Below, in pieces: positions 1-10,146 of a stretch of 64,000 nt of DNA (the first letter of the stretch is position 1; each line of letters starts with the position of its first letter). The notes below the pieces were generated by a model. It made no database searches, was not told where the DNA came from, and was given only the letters and a program-made list of their open reading frames with translations. The stretch is from Perilla frutescens (taxonomy: Eukaryota > Streptophyta > Magnoliopsida > Lamiales > Lamiaceae), in NCBI GenBank assembly GCA_026008535.1, contig BRKX01000003.1, positions 25,286,001-25,350,000 on the forward strand, given 5' to 3'. Made by a program: the position numbers and the translations under genes.

Positions 1-2661
1 TCGCACAGCTGGCTGATGCTGAGTAGTTTGTGTTTTAGTCCATCCACATGAGAGACTCCATTTACTACAATTTTTCCTTTGACCACGAACACTTCTCCAA
101 TGGTTCGGCTTTTGAAGTTGTCTCCAAATGTGACAAGTGGACCTTTGACTTCTTCATAACCGTCGAGATCTTCTCTGTCTCCGATCATGTGCTTGGAGCA
201 CCCGCTATCTAGATACCAGATATCTTTGGTTTTCTTCATAGATAGGATGCTCTTATCCTGCAAAAACAAGGATTAGCATTTAGGGACCCGTTTCATATCG
301 GGTCCTTGTTGATATAACTAGCTTTTTGGAATCCAAAATTTCCAAACATTCAGCTTTTTATCATTCAGAGATCCAACTGATTTGGATCGCTTGATTAGTT
401 TAGATTTTCTTTCAACTCTTCTATTTTGAGTTGAATCAGTTGAGTGGTACCTGCGTTGAGGGTTAGTAGGATAAAACAATTCAACTAAAATGCTTTTGTC
501 TTGAGACCTTTGAGCTCTTTAATCAGACCAATACCTTGTATGTTTTCAGTTACTGGATTAAACCCTTTTGTATAAACTCTCGGTTCATTTCTGGAATTCA
601 GGTACTCATTATAGTGATGGTAGGGTTCAAACGAATTTCTTTGATCTCTCTTATAGGTGTTCTGATTGAACTTCTTGGTAGGATAGGCTTGAGATCTAAA
701 CTGATTTTTCTTTCTAAAGTGGGCTGATCTATCAGTTTGCCTTGGGGGCAGTCTGTCTTGAGCTGGTGGTTTTTTGTGAGCTGATGGTCTCTGTTGAACT
801 GAAGACTTTGAATGAAAGGATTGGTTTGGATGAACTGATGGTCTTGACTGGAATTTTGGCTTCAGTTGACCTGGAGTTTTTGGTTGGGAGAGTTGTCTGG
901 GCTGAGTTTGAGGATTTCTCAATATTCCTTTGCTTTTGGATGTCTCAGCTGGCTGATCATGAATTGATCTGGTGAATCCTTTTAGGACTCCTTTATCACT
1001 GGATTGAGCAACTGTCTTTCATTTCTCTAAGGCAGTGAACTTGCTGTATCCCAGCCCTGTGCCGCTAGTTCCGGTTCTCTGATGATTCAATATCTCATCT
1101 AGAATTTGAGATCCTTTTTTGAACTTGAGAGTTACATTTTCTCTCTCATGGATCTCTTGCTTGAGGTTTTGATTCTCAGCTTCTAGATCAATAGTTCTTA
1201 ATTTCAACTTTTCAAATTCCACAAACTGAGATTCAAGATAATTCATTCTTTCATGATCAATGCTCAGTTTTCTAACTCTATTTCTCAGTTTATTGTTTTC
1301 ATCTCTCAATTCAACATGGAAGCAGGATATTGACGCTAATTGATCTTCTAGCATCATAAGTTTCATGTCAAGTTCATTGCTAGAGATAGTTGCTTCATTA
1401 ATATGATAGAAAGAGGTTTGAGAGTCAGCTGTACTAACCTCTTCATCATTGTCAGCCATGAGGCAGAATAACGCTTCATCATCTGAGTTGTAGCCGTCAG
1501 AATCAATTCTAGATGGATAATCTGAATCGTCTAGCACGACATTCTCGAAGTTTGAAATCATTGCTTTCCTTTTGAAGAAGTTTTTCCTCACTTTGGCCTT
1601 CTTGTCTTCAGGGAGTTCTGGACATTCATATCTGTAATGACCTTGTTTGTGTCAATGAAAGCATTCTCTTACATTTCGATTGCCACCCCTGAATGGTCAC
1701 TAGTCGTTCAGTTGGTTGATGAGTTTTCTCATCTCTTGGGACTTCATCAGTTTGAGGTGGAACTGATTGTTTATCCCTGACTTTCTTCAGCTTTTCTAAC
1801 AACCTGGTAACTGACTGAATTTGATCATTGATGTCTTTAGTCAGGTTTTCCTTCTTTTCGGTTGTGTCTCTTCTTCGTTTGGATGAAGATCCTCCTTGAT
1901 TCTCTCTGGCTGGTGAGCTTTTGGGCCAGAAGTTGTTCCTTCCTCGAGTATCTCTAAACCGGTTCTTTTCACCATAGAAGGCTGCATCTTGAGCTGATGA
2001 TGTTGATGCTTCCTTCTTCCGGTTTAGGCTGTACTCATGAGCTTTGAGAGAGCCAAACAGTTCTCTGGGAGTGATGCTGTTCAAATTTCTTAATTATTTT
2101 GTAGCTATCACTTTCATGTCCCATTCTTCGGTGAGATTATCCAAAATTTTGGAGTTCATCTCAAAATTTGGATAGCTTCTTCCCAGGTTGGTCATCTCAC
2201 TGATGATACCTAGAAATCTAGTTTCAAGGCTTGAGATGGACTATTCTAGCTGATTTTGAAGGACTCGTATCTGTCGACTGCTAGTTGGAGCTTGTTTCCT
2301 TTGATGGCTTCGGACTCTTGGCATAGATCTGCTAGTAAGTCCCATATCTCCTTGGCAGTTGTACAGTTCTTTGTGTTCTTTATTTTGTCTTTATCTAGAG
2401 TTTAAAATAGTGCAGCCTGAGCAACAAACTCTAGATTCTTCAACTTCTTCTCTTCACTGGTGAGAAGATTAGTTGGCTTTGGGATCCTGGCTGGTTGATT
2501 AAGATCGACTATGTGGGCTTCATTGTCCATCATGATAATGATTGGACCTTCTTCAATAACTTCCCAGATGTTCTCATGGATCGAGCAGCGATGCGCCTTC
2601 ATTCTCCTGCTTCAATTATCATAATTCTCAACTGAAAACAAAGGTAGCTTATGGTTTCCCA
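1..2661 (-). pseudogene. Copia A gag-protease, decayed
   Basis: Gag packages element RNA into virus-like particles; protease matures the polyprotein. The start is taken at the Met codon 2661-2659 (MGNHKLPLFSVENYDN), which aligns with the start in copia D. Order along the minus strand: UBN2-type gag core, a Ser/Lys-rich linker, a zinc knuckle near 1660-1625, an acidic stretch, a coiled coil rich in Glu, Leu and Asn (about 1400-1100), a Pro/Gln-rich tail, and the start of the pol region with WYLDSGCSKHM near 230-190, the aspartic protease motif (DSG). Broken: a stop replaces Trp after VENYDN, there is another stop near 2090 and a frameshift before 2402, and a stop lies inside the zinc knuckle. 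Not expected to make protein. Confidence 0.85.
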
Positions 2662-2737
2662 TAGCTTGAAATGTTAGCACAGATAAGCAGATCTGATTTA
2701 GTTGATCTACAGAAATGGATGATCCTTAGAATCAACC

Positions 2738-2749
2738 GCTCTGATACCA
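2738..2749 (-). other. Primer-binding site of copia A (tRNA-Met)
   Basis: On the minus strand this reads TGGTATCAGAGC, exactly complementary to the 3' end of plant initiator tRNA-Met. It sits two bases inside the 5' LTR, the usual position for priming minus-strand cDNA synthesis. Confidence 0.93.
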
Positions 2750-3503
2750 CTTGTTGGTCCCGGGCGAGTCTATGTTAGTTTAGAGAGGGGGGATGAATAA
2801 ACTTATATAAAAACTTTACTTCAAATGCGGAATGATAAGGGCCCTTGACTCGCTTAGCAACTTATCTATGCACAGATCAGTTGAGCACTTTTAGACAGCT
2901 TGAGTGCAGATTGTGTGAGCTTGTGTACAGTTCAAAGATATGTGAGTATAAGCAAAATAGTACAGCACACAAATGATTTATAGAGGTTCGAAGTCTCAAA
3001 CTCCTACGTCCTCTCTTCCTTCCGTAGAAGGGCAAATCTACTATATAACTTGAGTTTCTTTACAAATTATACAATGAAGGACAGTTGGCTGAACCTGGTA
3101 ACTGCTCGCTACCTCAGCGGGTCGACGGCTCACACTTGCAGTCCCTAACTGCTCGCTAGGGAGGTAGGTGCTATTGACGTCTTTACAAGGTTTCAGATCT
3201 ATTTCGATCTTCAAGAGGTTAGTCTTGAACAGGGGATATCAACTGATGTGCTCCTTCAATTGAGTTGGGTAGTTGATCGGTGTATTACTGGAACTGAGAA
3301 GATTGCTCTGGCTGGATTATCAACAACTAGCTGAATGCTTTGAATCTGTGGATTCTTCTTCTCAGTTGGACTCTCGCAGATTTAGCAAATGCTGAACTTG
3401 AGCTATGTGGGAGGGAGAAAGAAAGCTCAGTTGTAAGTACCTTGAATGAAGGTTTTAAGAATGAAAGTTGTGAAAAGTCATTTGAAAACTTTGATTCACT
3501 CGT

Positions 3504-3511
3504 CTTTTATA
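3504..3511 (-). promoter_or_regulatory. TATA box in copia A LTR
   Basis: TATAAAAG on the minus strand, at the same place in the LTR as TATAAAAG at 28038-28045 and 39593-39600 in copia D. It marks the probable U3/R region; transcription would start about 30 bases downstream, towards lower coordinates. Confidence 0.7.
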
Positions 3512-3760
3512 GAGGAGTGGTTTTGTGACCGTTGAGTTCCATTGATCGGTGGCTCTGTTGGCTAATCAATAGCAGATGGTCTTTATGATCGTTGGAGCTT
3601 TTGGTTGAAGTAGTCCTTGCTTTGCCAATCGATCTCTGGTGGATATTCAATTCCAGTAGCCGTTGTTTTGCCAATCGATCTCTGTTGGATATTTAATTCC
3701 AGGATCTCCGCTAGAGCATTTATTCCAAGATCTTCATTAGAGCATTAACTCCAGGACTCT

Positions 3761-3933
3761 CTGACTGGCAGTTCTGAGCTCCAGTTTAGCAAGTTTGAGT
3801 TCCAGTTGGTAGTTCTGAACTTGTCTGCTTAGTTCGGCTATCATTCCAGTTGGCAGTTCTGAGCTTGTCTGCTTAGTTCGGCTATCACTTCAGTTGGTAG
3901 TTCTGAGCTTCTTCCTCCAGTTCAACTGATTAC
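3761..3933 (-). repeat. 44-bp tandem repeats in U3 of copia A LTR
   Basis: About four units with an exact 44-base period for the clear ones (starts at 3802, 3846 and 3890; a degenerate copy from 3761). Each plus-strand unit holds CAGTTGGNAGTTCTGA. They correspond to the seven-unit arrays at 27496-27803 and 39051-39358 and lie upstream of the TATA box, where LTR enhancers are commonly found. Confidence 0.75.
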
Positions 3934-4492
3934 AAGCTGTTGAATAGCTTGTTAGTTCGACTGGTCTTTCTTGAGCTTTCTTGTCAGCTTAACTGATCAC
4001 AAGCTGTTGGCTAGCTTGTCAGTTTGACTGATCTTTCTCTAAGCTTCCTCTTCAGATGTTTGCTTGTTTTCTCCTACAAGCTGGCTGACTTTAGTTCTGG
4101 CCTTTGATTGATTCGTTTGTCTACTTCAGTTCGGCTGAAGTTAAGTTCGGCCATCAGTTGGATACTTTCAGTCTTCAGTTAAACTGATCCCTTATCAGTT
4201 TCTTCAGTCTAGTTGATTTTTCTCTCAGCTCAACTGACTTAGCTGTCAGTTTGTTTTGACTGGTTCGACTCCTTTAATCCTCAGTTGGATTGAGTTCTGA
4301 CTGGTTGGCGTATCCTTCCAGCTGGTTGACTATGCTCCAGTTGGGTTGACTCTGGCTTCCGTTGAGTTCCTTCTTGAGGCTCTGGATTGGTTAGCTCGGA
4401 TCTACAGCTTGGATCTTGGTCACTTTTTCAGGAATAGTTTTGACATCTAATCAAAACCTTATCTAGGAGTTCCTTGATAGTTTTTCCTAACA

Positions 4493-5098
4493 TAGGTGGA
4501 GTAGATGGTGACACATGGAGTACCCTTGTCATGCATGGTGACACTTGGAGAAATGTAAGGTTCATATTTGGAACAAGGTAAGGTTGACACTTGGAGTAAT
4601 GCAAGGTTGAATGGTGGCAATCAATTTGTGATGTATTTTAATATATGGTACTGGGTTGAAATAGAAAATGAATAAGATTGGGTTGGAAGGTCAAATGAAC
4701 TCCATTTTTAATGAAATTAACGACCACACGATTATGAAAAGATTTGTAACTCCTAGTCAAAGACGAAACCAATTTTCGGAGTTAGACATAAAGTGGTAGG
4801 ATTTTATTTTAGGAATAAAAATACAATCTTTCAATAATTAGGACACCCAAGATTTAATAAATGTCCAAATGACGAATGAAAAAGGCTTATAGAAATGTCT
4901 CGTCACGAGGAACAAGATATATGATCGAGAAAGATTTAGAGGACAATATGATTTTAAGAAAAGAATTGAGCCAACTTTGGGAGTCATTTTCTCTATATTT
5001 GGAATTTTCTAAAATTATTTCAAAGCATCATATAATCAACACATACTTTCTATACGGTTGAAATAATTCACATATTTATTTTGGGATGGGGTATTACA
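4493..5098 (-). mobile_element. Tekay/Del-like LTR fragment
   Basis: AT-rich segment whose right end reads GGGATGGGGTATTACA, the inverse of an LTR start of the type TGTAATACCCC. The same kind of terminus ends the solo LTR at 12524-14846 (CAGGGTATCACA). The left side is cut by copia A, which probably inserted into it; the right side abuts the LTR of element E. There is no coding capacity. The assignment rests on the terminus only. Confidence 0.45.
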
Positions 5099-5928
5099 AA
5101 TTTAATAATGAATTACCGACTACACACGTACGTCATAAACAAATGGATGATTTTAGGATTATGAAATTAAGTTGTTATAATTAATAATCTCAAGATATAC
5201 TAAATATTCTCCAGTTTATGAAAAATAATAATTGATTGTTCTAGTCTATGATTCATGATTAACACTAATAAATTTTAATGCAAAATTTTTGGAAGAATGG
5301 ATTATTAAAGGTTGTACACATATATTAATTTATAATAGAATTTATTATTTTAAATGCGAGTATAAATTGAAATTTTACATTCATACTACAAAAATTAAAA
5401 TTGATTAAATTAAATTAATGGAAAAGTAGAAGATTACCTTGAATAGAAAAATTTTGGTCTATTAAATGCAATTGATAGAGAGCTCCCCTTTTTTCTATTT
5501 TATTTTATTCTTGCGAGAAAAAATGTTAAGAGTAACTAAAATAAGTTACTATAGGGTTTTTTTTTAAAATTATATACTTAAAACAATTCATGAGTCATCA
5601 CTTGTTTAATCCCTAATTTGACACATAAATTTGATAAAACAAACTCGTGACACGTATGGAAAGGAAAAACAATGACAAATCAAATCCTAATATACATATA
5701 CATAATTATATATATATATACACGTAATATTATATATATAAATAAATAAATGATATATATATATATGTTTTTTTTTCTTATGGGTATATATTGTATTTGT
5801 TGAAATAAATCTATTATACTCAATAAATAAATTATAATTAATCAAATAAAATTCATATCTACGGGTGCGACATAGATAAATTCACATAATAATACTTTAA
5901 ACATTTAAATTGGGAACGGGTTGTTGCA
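5099..5928 (-). repeat. 3' LTR of element E, truncated
   Basis: It ends at the plus-strand sequence GGGAACGGGTTGTTGCA, so on the minus strand the LTR begins TGCAACAACCCG (canonical TGTAAC with one change). It is AT-rich and contains (TA)n tracts near 5700-5765. Its outer end is missing at 5098, where another LTR fragment abuts. Confidence 0.65.
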
Positions 5929-6276
5929 ATCCTACCCACTTAAAAAAATTTCATCCTCGAAATTTAAACTTTCTTGATTCTATGCTTATGGATTAAGCTC
6001 AAAAACATTTCCATAACCCACAATTTTGTAACTTTAATTGCAATAATTTAAAAATTAAATAACTGTAAAAATGTTGAGATAATGATTTCAATGATTTCTG
6101 TGAAGTCAGATGAATTTTGGAATCTAAATATTTAGATGCTCATCCAATTTAAAATAATTTAAAATACTTGTACCTTGAAGTCAGAGCGCGTGGTAGTCGA
6201 ATGACATATGAAATATTTAAACTCGAAAATAATTTACGAAGTCTACAGGAAAGTAGAGCCGCTCTGATACCATTAC
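5929..6276 (-). other. Residual interior of element E with PBS
   Basis: Only 348 bp. The left part is the former 3' end of pol and the polypurine tract; the right part has the PBS at 6261-6272 (TGGTATCAGAGC on the minus strand), four bases from the 5' LTR. No ORF of note. This is either a deleted copy or a very small non-autonomous derivative. Confidence 0.65.
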
Positions 6277-7752
6277 TGTAACACCCTAATCTAAAAAATT
6301 AATGTTCTAAAAATGAAGTAGAAAATTATTTTCAAAGATCTAGACTGTCATTCGACCTCCACTGTAACTTCGAGCTTATTTACCTGAAACTGTAAATATA
6401 TGGGATGAGCATACATGAATATACTCAGTGTGGGATGATTATGCAAAATGATTTGTCCAAGCTGATATAAAATGAGATATATGTGTATTATTCACTGATA
6501 TATGAATATGAATCACACTGTGCTTCCAAGGATAAATTAAGTTCCCGGACCTATTCACGGTCCCTGGCGAAATGATTGTGCACAATATTGAGGTTAAATA
6601 TGAATGACAACTGAATAGATGGTCTAGTAACACTCACAAATGAATATGAAATCATACACGTCAAAAAAATCACATCAACAAAGACAAATTGAAATCAACG
6701 GCATAATAAGTAAGAATTCCACACCTTAATTGAATTTGAAGACCGACTCGATCAAATAACAGAAAATTAACGTCTTAGTCGCACTGCACCTAAATATTAA
6801 ATAAAGGAAATATATTTTATGAGTGAATATTAAATTCTATGAAATCAAATTAATTTATATTAAAGTTTTTAAATGAGATTAAGATTTTCTTTGACGCTAA
6901 CTGAAATAAATGCAATTTGATGATATTATAAAATTAATAGAATGTTTAAAATTACTATTAAAAATGATATTAAAACTTGAGCAACTAATGATATGAATAA
7001 AATAAATTTACGATTAATATTAAATATTAAAGTAACTAATAATAAAGATAGATGAAATTAAATACTGAATTACTGACTACACACATACATCATAAATAAA
7101 TGGATGATTTTAGGATTATGAAATTAAGTTGTTATAATTAATTATCTTAAGCTATACTAAATGTTCTCCAGTTTATGAAAAATAATAATTGACTGTTCTA
7201 GTCTATGATTCATGATTAACACTAATAAATTTTAATAAAATTTTTTTGGAAGAATGGATTATTAAAGGTTTGTACTCATATATTAATTTATAATAGAATT
7301 CATTATTTTAAATGCGAGTACAAATTAAAATTTGACATTCATACTACAAAAATTAAAATTGATTAAATTAAACTAATGAAAAAGTAGAAGTTTACCTTGA
7401 ATAGAAAAATTTTGGTCGATTAAATGCAATTGATAGAGAGCTCCCCTGTTTTCCATTTTATTTTATTCTTGCGATACAAAATGTTAAGAGTAACTAAAAT
7501 AAGTTACTATAGGTTTTTTTTTAAATCATATGCTTAAAACAATTCATGAGTCATCACTTGTTTAATCCATAATTTGACACATAAATTTGATAAAACAAAC
7601 TCGTGACACGTATGGAAAGGAAAAAGAATGACAAATCAAATTCTAATATACATATACATAAATATATTTATATATATATACACATAATATTATATATATA
7701 TAAATAAATAAATGATATATATATATATATGTTTTTTTTTCTTATGGGTATA
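6277..7752 (-). repeat. 5' LTR of element E, interrupted by copia B
   Basis: It starts on the plus strand with TGTAACACCCTAATC next to the PBS. Its 7060-7752 part matches 5101-5780 in the other LTR. Copia B is inserted after GGGTATA at 7752; the left copy continues uninterrupted with TATTGTATTTGTTG, which shows what was split. The first 800 bp have no counterpart in the truncated left LTR. Confidence 0.7.
6406..6427 (-). promoter_or_regulatory. 22-bp imperfect palindrome in LTR of element E
   Basis: TGAG(C)AT on one side and ATACTCA on the other, 22 bp in all, following CCTGAAA. The same 22-bp arrangement occurs in the solo LTRs at 13148-13169 and 46373-46394 although the surrounding LTR sequence is different. 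The function is unknown; it could be an RNA hairpin in the R/U5 region or a protein-binding site. Confidence 0.45.
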
Positions 7753-9518
7753 TGTTGGTCCCGGTGTGAGTCTATTGTCAGTTTAGAGGGGGAGGGGGTG
7801 AATAAACTGACTCAAAAACTCAAACTGATTGCGGAATATATTGGGCCCTCACTTGCGTTGGATAGTTTATCTGTGCACTGATCAGTTGAGATGGAGGGCT
7901 TGACAAGAGCTTAGCTAGTGGGCTGATCAGTTAAGACTGATAGCTTGAGGACTTAGCTTGAAGCTTGTCAGTGCAGCTTGTGTGCTAAAGTGTGAAGTTA
8001 AAGAACATGCAGAAACTTAGAGCATAAAATACAGCACACACAAGACTTATAGAGGTTCGAAGCTTCCTGCTTCTACGTCCTCGCTTCCTTCCGTAGAAGG
8101 ACAATCCACTATGCAAGTGTAAAATTTCTTTATTATAGTTACACAGTGAAGAAATTCCGTTGGACCTGAAAACGGGACCCTTCAACCCGAGTACGGCCTC
8201 CTTTCCAACTGTTGCTGTCCCGAAAGAATGGACCCGTCGGTACACGCCCCTCCTCAGCCGGTTTCTAGGTCGATAGCTTACACTTACCGGTCCCAACTGC
8301 TCACTGAGACTTTAGGTGCTATTGCCCGTCTTTACAAGATTTTAGATCTCTCTCAATCTTCAAGAAGGCTGTCTTAAATCTGTTATCAACCTTGAGTGCT
8401 CCTTCAACTTGAGCTGAGCGGTTGATCTTTGAAGAACTGAACTGAGAAGCTTTGCTCGGGCTGGAATTCTACATCAGCTAGCTCCTTGCTTGAGACTTGA
8501 AGCACGCCTTCTCAGTTGGGACTTTTCGCACTTAAGAGATTTAAGCATTGAGCTGTGGGGAGGAAGAAAGAAAGCTCAATATTTGCAAAATAGCAAAAGT
8601 TAGAGTCTTGGCCAAAATGAGGTTCACTCTCTTTATATAGATGAGTGATCTTTTGACCATTATGATTGGTGAATCTGTTAATTTCACCGGCGACAATTTA
8701 ATGCATGTAGCCGTTTGAAGCTTTGAATGAACTAGCCCTTGAATTTAATGACTTCTGCTCTAAGATCGTCAGGATCTTTTCAAGATTTCCTGTCAGGATC
8801 TTCATTGATTGTTTGTCACAGAGAGCAGGTGTTGCGGCTATTAGTTTTGGACTTTCAGCTGATGGGTTCTCAGCTATCTCGGCTTTCAGCTCTGAGATTG
8901 TCTAGTCGGAAGTTCCACAGCTGCCTTGATCTTCAATCCAGGGATGGTCCAGTATAGCTGCCTTGGCAGCTTAGCTTCAAAAGATTTCAGTTCCGGACTT
9001 CGGTTGGCTTCTTTGTTTGAGCTCTTCTCCCATTGAACCAATCTCTGGTCAGTTTAGTATTGGCTTAAAGCTTTTTGAGCTTTTCTACCAGCTAGCTGAT
9101 CTTTGATCAGTTTTAGGGTTGACTCTATTGACTGATCTTTGATCAGTTCAGTTTCAGCTTTCAAGCTGGCTCTGCTCTCATCAGTCTTTCTTGGCTTTCA
9201 ACTAGACTGATTATTACTCATCTGTGGATGCCTACCAGTCTCCAAAGTTCTCTTCCCCCTTTAGCTTTTCTTAAGCTTTGAAAAGTTGACTCTGACTGGC
9301 CTGATTGAGGCATCCTTTTAAGCTGGTTGACCATGCTTCAAAACTGCCGACTCTTATTTCAGCTAGACTGATGTTTGAAGTCTTACTTGGTCATTACCCC
9401 CGACTTCTAGCTTTAAATAACCTGCAGTTTTTCATTAAACTTTCTCATATATTTTGACATTTCATGAAAACCATCAGTTGGGCTATAATGATAGTTTTTC
9501 CAAAAACTTTTCCCAACA
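7753..9518 (-). repeat. 3' LTR of copia B (1,766 bp)
   Basis: Plus-strand ends are TGTTGGTCCCGGTGTGAG and ACTTTTCCCAACA. Both termini and several internal blocks match the copia A and D LTRs, but the middle is diverged, so B is a sister subfamily. A TATA box lies on the minus strand at 8631-8639. A short run of segments repeating CTGATCTTTGATCAGTT (about 9095-9145) is the only internal repeat seen. Confidence 0.9.
8631..8639 (-). promoter_or_regulatory. TATA box in copia B LTR
   Basis: TATATAAAG on the minus strand, in the same relative place as TATAAAAG of the A and D LTRs, next to a conserved GAGTGA segment. Confidence 0.6.
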
Positions 9519-9533
9519 ATTTCCCCCTTTTTG
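9519..9533 (-). other. Polypurine tract of copia B
   Basis: On the minus strand it reads AAAAAGGGGGAAAT directly before the 3' LTR and is preceded by TTTTGACATCATC. This CATCATCAAAAAGGGGG context is a hallmark of Sirevirus PPTs. It primes plus-strand DNA synthesis. Confidence 0.9.
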
Positions 9534-9618
9534 ATGATGTCAAAACTAGTTAGTTTGATAATGGAAAACTGCATGAGGTTATCTTTCATGAATGAACATT
9601 AGAGCTTGTACCAGATTT

Positions 9619-9819
9619 TGGTATCAGAGCTGATATCAGAACCTGTACCCAAGAACAATCTTAGGTACTTATAGCTTTTAAGAGCTATCAGTTTAACATT
9701 CATGAGAGTATCAGAGCTTTGGCATATAAATGAATATCAGAGCTTTGACAATTAGATGAGTATCAGAGCTTTGACAATTTGTGCTTAACGAGTTTTATCT
9801 TTCAAGCATCAGAGCTTTA
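9619..9819 (-). repeat. tRNA-Met-like short repeats upstream of the PPT (copia B)
   Basis: The plus strand shows TGGTATCAGAGC at 9619-9630, GTATCAGAGC at 9708-9717 and 9760-9769, and variants ATATCAGAGC near 9735 and GCATCAGAGC near 9806. In element sense these read GCTCTGATAC(CA), the 3' end of initiator tRNA-Met and the complement of the PBS. Copia D has the same kind of array at the same place (37675-38396). They lie in non-coding DNA between ORF3 and the PPT. Confidence 0.75.
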
Positions 9820-10146
9820 GCTGACAAAGGTTGCAGCATAAGTAGCCTTAAGATATTTTAATACTCGTTTGCACAGCTTGAAATAGCTTTAAATATTTCA
9901 GTTCTAAATAGCTTAATTCTGATTATCATGCAAATTTTTATTCATTTATTAGAGCATACAGAAAGCCTTAAGATATTCAGAAAGGCATAGTAGCATGATC
10001 AGAATGTATTTGTATTATTAACAATGAGCATGTTTGAGAACTGATGAGCAAAGAAGATGAAGAATTTATGAGGAAGTAAAATAGAGAGAGAAAAAAATAT
10101 CAAGAACTGATATTTTTAAACTTCCTTCTTTAGTTGGAACTGTTCA

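Larger units (their letters stand above)
1..4492 (-). mobile_element. Copia A: Sirevirus-like Ty1/copia retrotransposon, 5' part
   Basis: Minus-strand element with its 5' LTR on the right (2752-4492), the primer-binding site just inside it, then gag and the start of protease, running off the left window edge. Gag, PBS and LTR match copia D (26979-40362) throughout, so both belong to one family. The long gag with a coiled-coil tail and a zinc knuckle, the methionine-tRNA PBS, and the family PPT context seen in copies B and D (CATCATCAAAAAGGG) are typical of the Sirevirus lineage. The target-site duplication cannot be checked because the other end is outside the window; the five bases right of the LTR are TAGGT. 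Confidence 0.9.
2752..4492 (-). repeat. 5' LTR of copia A (1,741 bp)
   Basis: Bounded on the plus strand by TGTTGGTCCCGGG and TTTTTCCTAACA, the inverse of the copia D LTR ends (TGTTAGGAAAAACTATC and GGGACCAACA). It aligns along its length with the D LTRs of about 1,828 bp. Part of the length difference is fewer 44-bp repeat units in U3. A TATA box on the minus strand lies at 3504-3511. Confidence 0.92.
5099..7752 (-). mobile_element. Element E: internally deleted Ty3/gypsy retrotransposon
   Basis: Two direct repeats of more than 600 bp (about 5101-5800 and 7060-7752) are the LTRs of one minus-strand element. Between them lie only 348 bp, bounded by a PPT-side sequence on the left (TTTCGAGGATGAAATTTTTT on the minus strand, then TAAGTGGGTAGGAT) and a tRNA-Met PBS on the right. 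That layout is typical of Tekay/Del chromoviruses, but gag-pol is gone. The right LTR is interrupted at 7753 by copia B. The left LTR lacks its outer part. Confidence 0.7.

Noticed and set aside
5690..5765. (TA)n-rich stretch as a regulatory or matrix-attachment element
   Set aside because: Simple-sequence AT repeats, repeated in the partner LTR at about 7650-7730; nothing beyond LTR duplication supports a role.
7985..8296. 103-codon minus-strand frame in the copia B LTR
   Set aside because: It lies wholly in LTR sequence and the corresponding frames in the A and D LTRs are not kept.
9541..9840. A CRISPR-like array or tRNA gene, suggested by the repeated TATCAGAGC words
   Set aside because: Repeats are short, degenerate and irregularly spaced, with no tRNA cloverleaf; this is plant retrotransposon DNA.
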